This document shows positions 15,516-23,959 of a DNA stretch of 35,574 bases, piece by piece. The DNA lies in assembly GCA_031292555.1 (NCBI GenBank), contig JARLGV010000094.1, forward strand, positions 1 through 35,574, read 5' to 3'. Source of the stretch: Fimbriimonas sp. GTDB taxonomy: Bacteria; Armatimonadota; Fimbriimonadia; Fimbriimonadales; Fimbriimonadaceae. The position numbers and the translations under genes were made by a program. The notes under the pieces were generated by a model. That model made no database searches and had not been told where the DNA came from. It saw nothing but the letters and a program-made list of their open reading frames with translations. The stretch's first letter is position 1. Each line of letters starts with the position of its first letter.

Positions 15516-16589
15516 TCAGCGGCCCAGGGACTTGGCAGCGTTCATGATCTCCGACCGCAGTTTGGCCGCATCCTTGCTTTGAAATCCCATCCAGAGATTG
15601 GTCAACTCGCCCGTCTTGCTGAACAAATAGAACATCGGGGTTGCCGGCGGAGATAGACGCCCAATCGTTTTGCCGCCCGGATTGAACAGCATTCCATTGG
15701 CTTCGCCACGGGTTGCGGCATCGCTCGCGATCGCAAGCGTCACGCCGCTATGGTCGAGCGCATTGCGCCAGCCCGACACTTCACGAACCGCCCGGTCGCT
15801 GGGAAGGCTATCCCTACCCGCCACCAAAAGGAGAAGTGAACGTCCTGCCGGAGCTTTCCATGCCGCTCCGGTCGTCGATGACACGAAACCTGTGAGGCTA
15901 GGTTTGGTGCCGATCACGGCCGGTCCAGCCGTGTAGTGAAGTGCGTAAGGAGCAAAGCCGTCTGGAATCGGATTGGCGAATCGGTCCGCGCCAAAGGCCC
16001 TCGGCCCAACGTAATGGGACAGGTCCCACGTCTGTTCGGAATTCCCCGTCATTGCCGTGACTCGCTCCCGCAAGCGATAGACCAAGCCGTCGTCACCCAC
16101 GTAGCCATCGATCATGACCTTGCCAGCCATCGTCGTGAAGCTGGTCTGCAGGTGATCGCAGCGATGATCCGAGATGGTTTCCGCCGCAAGCAGCTGAACG
16201 GATGCATTCTTGGGAAGCAGGCTGCGAAAACTGGGGTTCGCCAGCCACGACGGCAAGGTATGAAGTCCGTAGGGTGACGACCGGGAGTCGGACAACTCAT
16301 TCGAGCCTTCGTATTCGAATTCGTCGTACATTCGGGTCGTACGATCCACCTCTCGATAGCCGGCCGGGCTGATCGACAATGTGTAATTCACCTTCGGACC
16401 CTCGATATGGTAGAACAGCCGCTTCTTGCCATCCAAGATAAGACTGCCGGCAAGCGTCGGTCCATTTCGCCCGGAATACTTGACTTGAACCTCGAAGGAG
16501 GACATCGTCTTCATGACTCGGGCGTTTCGTGCAAAGACTGCATCCGTACCATCGGGCCGACACGCCAGCAGGAGGACTAACGGGGTCAT
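15516..16589 (-). CDS. LolA-like domain plus thioredoxin-fold domain protein
   Basis: The 357-residue product has two parts. Residues about 25-210 resemble the LolA/DUF2092 half-barrel of outer-membrane lipoprotein carriers: repeated beta strands such as SSFEVQVKYSG, GSLILDGKKRLFYHIEG, YTLSISPAGYREVDR and KVMIDGYVGDDGLVYRLRE. Residues about 250-357 resemble a thioredoxin-like (AhpC/TSA) fold: GRSLLLLVAG, GVTLAIASDA, and TPMFYLFSKTGELTNLWMGF with the cis-Pro position kept, but no CxxC. The N-terminus MTPLVLLLAC has a lipobox-like LLAC but no basic residues, so export is uncertain. The ATG at 16589 is preferred; the frame is open to 16775 but runs into the tmk gene. It lies 58 nt after tmk and 26 nt before ribH on the same strand. 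Function is not known. Confidence 0.65.
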   Translation of the reverse strand: MTPLVLLLACRPDGTDAVFARNARVMKTMSSFEVQVKYSGRNGPTLAGSLILDGKKRLFYHIEGPKVNYTLSISPAGYREVDRTTRMYDEFEYEGSNELSDSRSSPYGLHTLPSWLANPSFRSLLPKNASVQLLAAETISDHRCDHLQTSFTTMAGKVMIDGYVGDDGLVYRLRERVTAMTGNSEQTWDLSHYVGPRAFGADRFANPIPDGFAPYALHYTAGPAVIGTKPSLTGFVSSTTGAAWKAPAGRSLLLLVAGRDSLPSDRAVREVSGWRNALDHSGVTLAIASDAATRGEANGMLFNPGGKTIGRLSPPATPMFYLFSKTGELTNLWMGFQSKDAAKLRSEIMNAAKSLGR

Positions 16590-16647
16590 AAGGTGTTCAC
16601 CAAACCCATTATGCGGTGGAATCGCCGTTTCCGAACTTTGGATTCGC

Positions 16648-17244
16648 CTAACGTACGAGCGGTTCGATGAATTGCCAGCACGCTTCCAGAACGAGATCCG
16701 CGGTTTGCGAACCATCCACCACTCGCCAACGTTTGGCGTCGGAGGCAGCCTCCCGAAGAAAGCCGTCGCGCACACGCTCGTGAAAGTCGATTGATTGAGC
16801 GTCCAATCGATCTTTCGACTGTAGCCGGGTCAAGCCGATTCGGGGGTCCAAGTCGACGAGCAGAGTCAGGTCTGGCACAAGGCCACCGGTCGCGAATGCG
16901 TTGCCTGCTCGAGCGAACGCTTCGTCGAGGCCACGTGCGTATGCCTGGTAGACGAGGGTCGAATCCGCGTAGCGATCGCACAGCACGATCGCTCCGCGTG
17001 CCAAAGCGGGGCGGACGATGTTCGAGACGTGGTTCGCCCGATCAGCAAGAAAAAGTAGCAGTTCCGACTTCGGATCCAAGTCGTCACCATGGAGCAGGAT
17101 CTGGCGGATGCTCTTCCCCAACTCCCCTGCGCCCGGTTCTCGGGTCGTGACCACATCGCGGCCCGAGGCTCGCAGGCGATCCGCAATCGACAAAAGCACC
17201 GTCGACTTTCCCGCCCCCTCCGGCCCCTCGAACGTGATGAACAT
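16648..17244 (-). CDS. tmk: Thymidylate kinase
   Basis: The 198-residue enzyme phosphorylates dTMP to dTDP for DNA synthesis. It opens with MFITFEGPEGAGKST, containing the P-loop (residues 7-15). It also has TREPG (dTMP-binding loop), the DRY motif in VLCDRYADSTLVYQAYARGL, LTLLVDLDP before the LID, and the LID-like RLQSKDRLDAQSIDFHERV. The frame continues upstream to 17943 but that region is the opposite strand of priA, and the true start is the ATG at 17244. No Shine-Dalgarno precedes it; TACGAT lies 7 nt upstream. It is divergent from priA. Confidence 0.95.
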   Translation of the reverse strand: MFITFEGPEGAGKSTVLLSIADRLRASGRDVVTTREPGAGELGKSIRQILLHGDDLDPKSELLLFLADRANHVSNIVRPALARGAIVLCDRYADSTLVYQAYARGLDEAFARAGNAFATGGLVPDLTLLVDLDPRIGLTRLQSKDRLDAQSIDFHERVRDGFLREAASDAKRWRVVDGSQTADLVLEACWQFIEPLVR

Positions 17245-17251
17245 CGAGGGA

Positions 17252-17257
17252 ATCGTA
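17252..17257 (-). promoter_or_regulatory. -10-like TACGAT upstream of tmk
   Basis: On the minus strand TACGAT (TANNNT form) ends 7 nt before the tmk ATG in a start region with no Shine-Dalgarno. Placed this way it would produce a leaderless tmk message. The 84-nt divergent gap to priA contains no other gene. Confidence 0.3.
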
Positions 17258-17316
17258 CCGTGGCATGGGGCGATTGTGTTGCGGCAATTCTCACAGGCAC
17301 TATCAGACTGGGCTGG

Positions 17317-17322
17317 TAACCT
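17317..17322 (+). promoter_or_regulatory. -10-like TAACCT upstream of priA
   Basis: TAACCT (TANNNT form) ends 6 nt before the GTG of priA, again with no Shine-Dalgarno. An alternative and more usual promoter is TTGCGG at 17279-17284 with TATCAG at 17301-17306 (16-bp spacer), which would leave a leader of about 16 nt. Confidence 0.25.
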
Positions 17323-17328
17323 CGTTGA

Positions 17329-19740
17329 GTGATCACGGAACGTGTCGCGGACGTAGCGATAGACCCCCGATCGGGGGGCGCCGAAGCTCTCTACACCTAT
17401 CGGGTGGACGGAGTCCTCACGGTAGGCGACGCAGTGTTCGTTCCAGTAGGAAGCCGGACAAACTTGGGGTTTGTTACGAACGTTTACGATGCCGCCGAAG
17501 AGGATCTCGGCTTTCCTTTCGCGAGCCTCAAGACAGTTCTCGGGCCGGTGCATGGACTGACCCTCCCGAAATCCGTGATTGAACTGGCACGGTTCATTGC
17601 CCAAGAGTATCTCTGTACACTTCCGGTTGCCCTCAGCGCGGGAACACCCCCAGGAGTCCGCGATCGGATGGTCACAACCTGGAACTTGGCGGGCCAGGGC
17701 GACGGCGCGCCGAACACTCCGATGCAGGAAGAGGTACTTAGGGTCATGCGGGAATCGGGCGGATTCCTCGTCGATCAAAAAGGAAAGCGAATCGAAGCGG
17801 GGGTTCTGCGATCGCTTCGCTTGCTTCAGAACCGCGGAATCGTTACGAAGGCGCTTCGCATTCTTCCGTTCCCCGAGAAGCGGAAGGGCGAGCAGATGCT
17901 CCAACTTACTTCCGATGGCGAACGCGTAGAAGGGTTCTTGCATCGGGAAGGAAAGAAGAAGCCTGCTCAGGCGATCACCTTGATGCGGCTCCAGACTGCG
18001 GAAGCGGCACGGCTAACCGCCTCGGAAATCAAGGTGCTAGCGGGAGTCACCGAGACAACGATCAAGGCCCTCCTGGAGGCCGGACTTCTAGAGAGGTTCG
18101 ACCCGGATACCGTCTCGCCAACCAAGCCTCCGACTCCAAACGCCGCCCAGCAGTTGGCGATCGATGCGGTAGCCGAGTCGGTCGGCATTCACGAGCACCG
18201 TCCGTTCCTGTTGTACGGCGTAACGGGAAGCGGAAAGACCGAAGTCTATCTTCGTGCCGCGTCCGAGGCACTGAACGCGGGGAGACAAGTGCTCTACCTT
18301 GTGCCGGAAATTGCCCTGGCGACCCAAGCGATCGCCCAGTTGAGAGCCCGGTTCGGCAGCAGCGTTTCGATCCTGCATAGCGAGCTTCCCGCCAATGAGC
18401 GCCTTAACAACTGGATGCGTATCCGCGATGGCCAGTCTAGCATCGTGCTTGGCGCCCGATCGGCCCTCTTTGCCCCTCTTGATAACATCGGCCTGATCGT
18501 CGTCGACGAAGAGCACGAGGCAAGCTATAAGCAAGAGAGCGCCCCTCGCTACCACTCCAAGGCACTTGCCCTATTCTTAGGTCGCCTTCACAGTTGTCCC
18601 GTGGTGCTGGGCTCGGCGACCCCTAGTATCGAAAGCTTCAATGACGCGGAAAAGGAGCATCCCGAGTTTACGCTCCTCAGCCTTCCCCACCGTGCCGCAA
18701 AGGCCGAGCTTCCAGCCGTGTACGTCGACGACCTTACGGAGGGATACAAGCGCGGAAAGCCCGGAATTCTATCGGTCGACCTGCATCGGCGAATCGAGGA
18801 CGCGCTCGACACGGGCCGGCAAGTGATCCTGTTTCTGAATCGGCGTGCCTACTCCCCGTTCATCATCTGCCGCGACTGTGGCTTCCAAATGCAGTGCCCA
18901 AACTGTACGGTTTCGCTAAGCTACCACCGTAAAGACGGGCGGCTGCGTTGTCATCATTGCGGGTACCAGGCCCGCCCGCCGGAGGTCTGTCCGCAATGCG
19001 GCGGCGAACGACTTAACCCGTTTGGAGTCGGAACCGAGAAAGTGGAAGAGACCGTCTCACTGCAATTCCCAAACGCCTTCGTCGCTCGCTTGGATCGCGA
19101 TATCGCTCGACGGAAGGGCGCCTTGGAGGATATTCTCACGCGCTTTCGTTCCGGTGAAATTCAGATCCTGGTCGGTACTCAGATGATCGCCAAAGGGCTG
19201 GATTTTCCGAATGTCACCGTCGTCGGGGTCATAGCCGCCGACGTCTCGCTGAATATTCCCGACTTTCGCAGTTCGGAGCGAACCTTCCAGCTTCTTTCGC
19301 AGGTGGCAGGGCGTGCCGGACGCGGCACGGCGTTCGGAAGCGTCGTTATTCAGACGTTCAACCCCAAGCACGTCAGCATCCTGACCGCTCAGGCGCATGA
19401 TTTCGTCTCGTTCTATGAGGCGATGTCGGAAGAAAGGAAGGCTGCCGGCTATCCCCCGTTCCGTCGGCTCGTGAACGTGACGTTTTCCGGAGAAGACCGG
19501 GCAGCTGTGGTATCTGCCGGCGAAGAAGCCCTTGAAAGGCTCCGGCCGGTCGGACTGATTGGGCAACTTCTCGGCCCGGTCGATTGCGCAGTGGATCGAC
19601 TGCAAAATCGGTGGCGGAGACATATCCTCGTCAAATTGCCGCCAAACTCGTCGGCAGCCCCGGTGGGCGACGCTCTCCTTGGATTTGCCCCTAAAGGGGT
19701 TCAAGTCGTGATCGACGTGGACCCCTATTCGCTTATGTAG
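17329..19740 (+). CDS. priA: Primosomal helicase PriA
   Basis: The 803-residue superfamily 2 helicase reloads the replisome at stalled forks. The N-terminal 3'-DNA-binding domain (VADVAIDPRSGGAEALYTYRV) is followed by a winged-helix region. Helicase motifs are clear: Walker A GVTGSGKTEVYLRA near residue 297, Walker B DEEHEASYKQE near 393 with the expected PriA form, and the later QMIAKGLDFPNVTVVGVI and GRAGRG blocks (about 620-670). The zinc-binding insert has all eight cysteines as CxxC pairs (CRDC, CPNC, CHHC, CPQC) at about 515-565. The GTG at 17329 gives the conserved N-terminus. The C-terminal domain is complete (ends DVDPYSLM). Confidence 0.96.
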   Translation: MITERVADVAIDPRSGGAEALYTYRVDGVLTVGDAVFVPVGSRTNLGFVTNVYDAAEEDLGFPFASLKTVLGPVHGLTLPKSVIELARFIAQEYLCTLPVALSAGTPPGVRDRMVTTWNLAGQGDGAPNTPMQEEVLRVMRESGGFLVDQKGKRIEAGVLRSLRLLQNRGIVTKALRILPFPEKRKGEQMLQLTSDGERVEGFLHREGKKKPAQAITLMRLQTAEAARLTASEIKVLAGVTETTIKALLEAGLLERFDPDTVSPTKPPTPNAAQQLAIDAVAESVGIHEHRPFLLYGVTGSGKTEVYLRAASEALNAGRQVLYLVPEIALATQAIAQLRARFGSSVSILHSELPANERLNNWMRIRDGQSSIVLGARSALFAPLDNIGLIVVDEEHEASYKQESAPRYHSKALALFLGRLHSCPVVLGSATPSIESFNDAEKEHPEFTLLSLPHRAAKAELPAVYVDDLTEGYKRGKPGILSVDLHRRIEDALDTGRQVILFLNRRAYSPFIICRDCGFQMQCPNCTVSLSYHRKDGRLRCHHCGYQARPPEVCPQCGGERLNPFGVGTEKVEETVSLQFPNAFVARLDRDIARRKGALEDILTRFRSGEIQILVGTQMIAKGLDFPNVTVVGVIAADVSLNIPDFRSSERTFQLLSQVAGRAGRGTAFGSVVIQTFNPKHVSILTAQAHDFVSFYEAMSEERKAAGYPPFRRLVNVTFSGEDRAAVVSAGEEALERLRPVGLIGQLLGPVDCAVDRLQNRWRRHILVKLPPNSSAAPVGDALLGFAPKGVQVVIDVDPYSLM

Positions 19741-19746
19741 AACGAC

Positions 19747-20214
19747 TTAGTGTGCCCGAAGAACCGGATAGTGCAAAACCGGGAAGTTCACCGAGTTGGC
19801 GATGAAACACTCTTGATTGGCTCGGTGATGGAATTCCTCGAGCGTGGCGGGATCGACGCCTTCATGGACAGTCACCGAAGGTCGTAGGATCGCTTCCACA
19901 AACCGCATCTTTCCATCGTGGAATGACATCGTGGCGGAAGCCTGGTCACGGTATCCGCTTACCGGCACGCCCGCGCGAGCCGCAATGGCAAGGAAGCTCA
20001 GCATGTGACATGCCGACAAAGCGGCAAGCAAAAGGTCTTCTGGATTGTAAAGTGCCGCGTCGCCTCGAAACGGAGCCGCCGCCGAACCGATCATGTCCGG
20101 CTTCCCTTCGATCTGCACTAGGTACTGGCGGGAATAGCCCTCATACGAGTGCGTCGGCCCCTGTTCTGCCCCGGTCCATACCGTTACCGCTGTGAAATGA
20201 TGGGCGTGTGCCAT
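19747..20214 (-). CDS. OsmC/Ohr-family peroxiredoxin-like protein
   Basis: The 155-residue product shows the OsmC-like fold with both reactive cysteines: Cys69 in LLAALSACHMLSFLAIA and Cys136 in NQECFIANSVNFPV. Arg50 in the FRGDAALYNPED block is in the position of the catalytic arginine. Members reduce organic hydroperoxides using a lipoyl- or thiol-based reductant. The YSRQYLVQIEG N-terminal strand and GPTHSYEGYS variant suggest a branch distinct from classical OsmC. The ATG at 20214 is preferred over the TTG at 20241. It lies 33 nt downstream of the ABC fusion gene on the same strand, and its own TAGACT hexamer (20225-20220) sits 5 nt before the start. Confidence 0.88.
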   Translation of the reverse strand: MAHAHHFTAVTVWTGAEQGPTHSYEGYSRQYLVQIEGKPDMIGSAAAPFRGDAALYNPEDLLLAALSACHMLSFLAIAARAGVPVSGYRDQASATMSFHDGKMRFVEAILRPSVTVHEGVDPATLEEFHHRANQECFIANSVNFPVLHYPVLRAH

Positions 20215-20247
20215 AGCCGAGTCTACTCCGCGCGCTCTCAACTGAAA

Positions 20248-22650
20248 TCAGGAACGGGCGGTAGTGAACTTCATGCGAACGAGGTACCGGATCTGAATGA
20301 GGGTGAACCCAATGAGAATGCTGCCCATGACCCATGCCGCGGCCGTGGCGTAACCAAACTTCAGGTACATGAACGCGTTCTGCCAGACCTCCAGCCCGAT
20401 CGTGCGCGTCGCGTTGAGCGGTCCCCCTTGAGTAAGGACGAAGATGTTTTCCATCGCCTTGAACCCTCCGATAAACACTCCCAGGAGGTTGATCAGGATC
20501 AACGGCTTTAGGCCTGGCACGGTGATGTAAAGGATCTTCTGCAGCCAGTTCGCCCCATCGATGTCGGCTGCCTCGTAGCGCTCAGGGGAGATATTCTTCA
20601 GGGCAGCCAGGTACAGAATCGATCCCGCCCCCGCACCGGCCCAGATGCCAGGAAGTACGACCGCGAACATCGCAAGCGATGGGTCGCCCAGCCAGTCGTT
20701 CGCAATTGGAACCGGCTTCATCCCGACGATTTCAATGATGGGGTTGACGAGGTGCACGATCAGGGGGGCGAGAAGCGAGTTGAGCGTCCCTTCCGCGCCT
20801 TTGTCGTAGAATTGACGCCACACAAGCGACACGACTACTGAGGATGTCATTGCGGGAAGGTAGAAGACCGTCCGGAAGAACACCTTCCCGCGGGGCACCT
20901 CGTTCAGAGCGATTGCTAGCATGATGGGCAGGAAGAAGCCGATCAGCAGGCTCAAAGCCACATAGAGAAAGCTGTTCAGAATGGAGCGGTAGAAGACCGG
21001 TCGCGTGAAAACGTCTATGAAGTTATCGAGACCGACCCACTTGGCTTGCCCGATAATCCGGTAATCCTGAAACGCGATAACTAAGCCGCGGCCGAGAGGA
21101 TAGTACGCCCAGAGGACGATGCTGGCGGTTGCCGGAAGGAGACAGAGCCCGATGAAGAGCCACATTCGCCTCCTGCTGATACCCGCGGGAAGGTTCTCTG
21201 GGGTCCCTTCTTTATTCCGCTTTGCCTGCTTCAGCGCGACGGTCGTTACCGAACCCACGATAAGCAGAAAGCTGGCCAAGATTCCAAGCGCCCATGCCCG
21301 CTGTCTCGCCAGAAGCTCGGGGGGACGGTAAGCAAGCAGCTTCTGGTCCATCTCCCGTTGGCCCGCCTTGAGGATATTTATCGCCGGCACGTTCGGCTCC
21401 AACCGAGCCGTGTCGAGTATGTCGTCGAGGGCGAGGTACACCATCTGGCAGTTCTTGCCATACGGTTCGGGATGGCCGGTTCGAAACACCGACTCGTTCG
21501 CGGCAACGTATTCCGGGTCAACCTGATCCAGGAGGTCGGTAAATCCGAACTTCTTGAGCCAGATCGGGTTAATCTGTCGGCCAAGTCCCAACTCTACGGA
21601 CTTACGGGTATTAACTCGAGCCGCTTCGTCGCCGGCGAAGAACTTGATGAATCGCCAGCAGGCCTCAAGACGCTTGGGGTCTTTCACGCGGGAACTGATC
21701 GCCCACATACCCGCGTTCACCTCGTTCATCTGGCCTGCGGGACCCGCCGGAGTGGCCGCAATGCCGATGACGGAAGGAGGAAGCTCGGTTGAAGCAAGGA
21801 GCACATCGTTCGTGTACGAGAGCCACATCGCGGTCCTACCCTTGTTGACGTCGTCGGTCAAGTCCGACGAGATCTCCGCAACGGGCGGAATCGCCTTGCC
21901 GTCCGGTCCCGCTTGCGGAAGTACGAGCTTGCGAAAAAAGTCGACTGCCTTCGCGTTCTCGGGCGACGCAACCACCGAATGCCAGTTTCCCGCCGCATCA
22001 GGTTTGACGATCTCCCCACCGGCCTGATAGGCGAAATTCTGCCAATGGTATCCGGGAGGCGTCGAGAAAGCAAATCCGTACCTATTCCGCTTGCTGAGCT
22101 TCCGGGCGTACCGATAGAACTCGTCCCATGTTCGCGGCGGCTTGTTTGGGTCGAGGCCAGCCTCAATGAAGAAGTCTTTCCGGTAGTACAGGGCAATCGC
22201 GACCTGAAAGAACGGTATGGCGTATGTCTTGCCGTCGTAGCTGGTCAGCACGTGACGTACGGCAGGGTTGATCCGCGACAGGACTGCCGGGTCCTGAGCG
22301 ATGAGGTCGTCGAGCGGACGACAGAATCCTTGATCGAGGAACGTGTAATACTGCCGGAAGTTCACGTAGAAGACGTCCGGAGACATGTCACCGGCCATCG
22401 ACATGAGGAAGAGATCGTCACCCTGCGTTCCGTTCAGTTGGAGGCCGCCTGCGTTGACCACCTGAATGCCCGGGTTCTGCCTCTCGAACGCCTCGAACAC
22501 CGCCCGTTGAACGACTGCCATCGTGGTGGTCGCCTCTTTCGGAGGAATGCCGAAACCCACTCCCGCCATCATGCGGATAGTGATCGGCGTGTCTGCCCAC
22601 AGGCGTGCAGCTACGACCAAAAGGAACAGAATCGTAAGTAACCGCCGCAT
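20248..22650 (-). CDS. Fused ABC sugar-binding protein and MalF-type permease
   Basis: A single 800-residue frame joins two components that are normally separate. Residues 1-20 form a signal peptide (RRLLTILFLLVVAARLWA). Residues about 25-430 are a family 1 extracellular solute-binding protein: MSPDVFYVNFRQYYTFLDQG, LTSYDGKTYAIPFFQVAIAL, PPRTWDEFYRYARKLSKRN, GRTAMWLSYTNDVLL. A membrane segment lies at about 449-472 (WALGILASFLLIVGSV), then a basic linker. Residues about 493-800 are a MalF/UgpA-type permease with six hydrophobic segments and an EAA loop at about 690 (EAADIDGANWLQKI with the conserved Gly). The ATG at 22650 follows GAGG by 7 nt; the frame extends to 22719 without conservation. 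Neither a MalG-type partner nor an ATPase lies next to it. Divergent from recA. Confidence 0.92.
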   Translation of the reverse strand: MRRLLTILFLLVVAARLWADTPITIRMMAGVGFGIPPKEATTTMAVVQRAVFEAFERQNPGIQVVNAGGLQLNGTQGDDLFLMSMAGDMSPDVFYVNFRQYYTFLDQGFCRPLDDLIAQDPAVLSRINPAVRHVLTSYDGKTYAIPFFQVAIALYYRKDFFIEAGLDPNKPPRTWDEFYRYARKLSKRNRYGFAFSTPPGYHWQNFAYQAGGEIVKPDAAGNWHSVVASPENAKAVDFFRKLVLPQAGPDGKAIPPVAEISSDLTDDVNKGRTAMWLSYTNDVLLASTELPPSVIGIAATPAGPAGQMNEVNAGMWAISSRVKDPKRLEACWRFIKFFAGDEAARVNTRKSVELGLGRQINPIWLKKFGFTDLLDQVDPEYVAANESVFRTGHPEPYGKNCQMVYLALDDILDTARLEPNVPAINILKAGQREMDQKLLAYRPPELLARQRAWALGILASFLLIVGSVTTVALKQAKRNKEGTPENLPAGISRRRMWLFIGLCLLPATASIVLWAYYPLGRGLVIAFQDYRIIGQAKWVGLDNFIDVFTRPVFYRSILNSFLYVALSLLIGFFLPIMLAIALNEVPRGKVFFRTVFYLPAMTSSVVVSLVWRQFYDKGAEGTLNSLLAPLIVHLVNPIIEIVGMKPVPIANDWLGDPSLAMFAVVLPGIWAGAGAGSILYLAALKNISPERYEAADIDGANWLQKILYITVPGLKPLILINLLGVFIGGFKAMENIFVLTQGGPLNATRTIGLEVWQNAFMYLKFGYATAAAWVMGSILIGFTLIQIRYLVRMKFTTARS

Positions 22651-22699
22651 GTGGAGCCTCGGTCCTTGATACCTTATTGTCCGCAGGATTACATTCCGG

Positions 22700-22730
22700 T
22701 GGACAAACCCCTCTACCATTTTAGTAGAAT
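22700..22730 (+). promoter_or_regulatory. Candidate recA promoter
   Basis: TGGACA at 22700-22705 (5 of 6 to TTGACA) and TAGAAT at 22725-22730 (5 of 6 to TATAAT) are separated by 19 bp. The long spacer is unusual. A second -10-like TATAAA lies at 22740-22745. Either choice places the palindrome at 22722-22741 over the polymerase contact. Confidence 0.4.
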
Positions 22731-22741
22731 AACGACTACTA
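22722..22741. promoter_or_regulatory. Palindrome in the recA promoter (possible SOS box)
   Basis: TAGTAG and CTACTA, perfect inverted arms with an 8-nt spacer, overlap the candidate -10 region of recA. LexA boxes are palindromes in this position and differ between phyla; the TTAGTA...TACTA form recalls the box described for Xanthomonadales. No lexA gene is in the window, so binding by LexA is an inference. Confidence 0.45.
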
Positions 22742-22792
22742 TAAAGGGCAGAGACCGCTCCGTGGTTGTCTCGCCGAAATCAGGAACAAATC

Positions 22793-23890
22793 GTGAGAAA
22801 AGCAACAGGAACACCCGAAAAGACCGCCTCGCCATCAGGCCTATCCACCGAACGGGAGCGTGCGCTTGATATGGCGCTCAGCCAAGTCGAAAAGGCATTT
22901 GGCAAGGGCGCCATCATGCGCATGGGGGACGCGACGCGAGAGAAGATCGACGTTATCTCCACCGGCTCACTGAGCCTAGACATGTGTCTTGGAGTCGGCG
23001 GTTTGCCCAAGGGCCGTATCATCGAGATATATGGGCCGGAATCGGGCGGAAAGACGACGCTTGCTTTGCACTGTGTCGCAGAAGCCCAGAAGGGCGGCGG
23101 ATTGGCACTTTACGTGGACGCCGAGCACGCGTTGGATACCGAATATGCCCGGGCTCTCGGCGTCGATGTGGACCGCTTGTACATCTCGCAGCCTAACAAC
23201 GGAGAAGAAGCGCTCGAGATCATGGACGCCATCATCCGGTCTGGGGCGGTGGACATCGTCGTTCTGGACTCGGTCGCCGCGCTTGTGCCCCGTGCGGAAA
23301 TCGAAGGGGAGATGGGAGACGCGTTCGTAGGCGTCCAAGCGCGAATGATGTCCCAAGCTCTTCGGAAGCTCGGCGGAAGCCTCAACAAGTCGAAGACGGC
23401 GGCGATCTTCATCAACCAACTCCGCGAGAAAATCGGCGTTATGTATGGTAACCCCGAGACGACTCCCGGTGGCCGCGCCCTCAAGTTCTGGGCTAGCGTC
23501 CGGCTCGAAGTGCGAAAGGGCGATGCCATCAAGGTCGGCACCGATCAAATCGGCACGCGCACAAAGGTCAAGGTCGTTAAGAACAAGGTGGCGCCTCCCT
23601 TCAAGACGGCCGAATTCGATGTCATCTTCGGAAAGGGCATCTCCAGATCGGGTGATCTCCTCGACGTCGCGGTTGTTCGCAACGTGGTCGGTCGATCCGG
23701 CACCTATTTCAACTACGGCGAGATCCGCCTTGGTCAAGGCCGGGATAACGCCAGAAACTACCTAGACGAGCATCCCGCCGTCTTCCAAGAGATCGACAAG
23801 AAGGTCCGAGACATGTTCAAGGCCGAAAAGGCAATTGCCCCATCCGAACCGGTTAGCATAGACGAACCGGAAGAAGAACCGGAGGAGTAA
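22793..23890 (+). CDS. recA: Recombinase RecA
   Basis: The 365-residue protein catalyses ATP-dependent strand exchange and stimulates LexA cleavage. Walker A is GPESGGKTT near residue 81 (the common form has SSGK, here SGGK). Other blocks are [29 protein letters not shown] (Walker B and loop L1 region), and the L2 region [20 protein letters not shown]. The C-terminal tail is acidic (ends DEPEEEPEE), as usual. GTG at 22793 is chosen because AGGA lies 7 nt upstream; an upstream TTG at 22766 lacks a ribosome-binding site. It heads a run recA - recX - rny - ymdB - PKD protein on one strand. Confidence 0.97.
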   Translation: MRKATGTPEKTASPSGLSTERERALDMALSQVEKAFGKGAIMRMGDATREKIDVISTGSLSLDMCLGVGGLPKGRIIEIYGPESGGKTTLALHCVAEAQKGGGLALYVDAEHALDTEYARALGVDVDRLYISQPNNGEEALEIMDAIIRSGAVDIVVLDSVAALVPRAEIEGEMGDAFVGVQARMMSQALRKLGGSLNKSKTAAIFINQLREKIGVMYGNPETTPGGRALKFWASVRLEVRKGDAIKVGTDQIGTRTKVKVVKNKVAPPFKTAEFDVIFGKGISRSGDLLDVAVVRNVVGRSGTYFNYGEIRLGQGRDNARNYLDEHPAVFQEIDKKVRDMFKAEKAIAPSEPVSIDEPEEEPEE

Positions 23891-23897
23891 GCCGACA

Positions 23898-23935
23898 GCC
23901 CCGATCGTTGGGGCCGCCTACGTACTTGGCGGCCC
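23898..23935 (+). promoter_or_regulatory. Two overlapping hairpins between recA and recX
   Basis: GCCCC (23898-23902) pairs with GGGGC (23910-23914), 7-nt loop. GGGCCGCC (23911-23918) pairs with GGCGGCCC (23928-23935), 9-nt loop. The two share bases 23911-23914, so they exclude each other. There is no T-run, so neither is a classical terminator. A role in limiting readthrough from recA into recX is possible. Confidence 0.4.
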
Positions 23936-23959
23936 TGTTGATCGAGGCGATGGACGATC

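Noticed and set aside
16648-17943. A 431-residue form of thymidylate kinase
   Set aside because: The extension is antisense to priA and has no kinase similarity; the enzyme starts at MFITFEGPEG.
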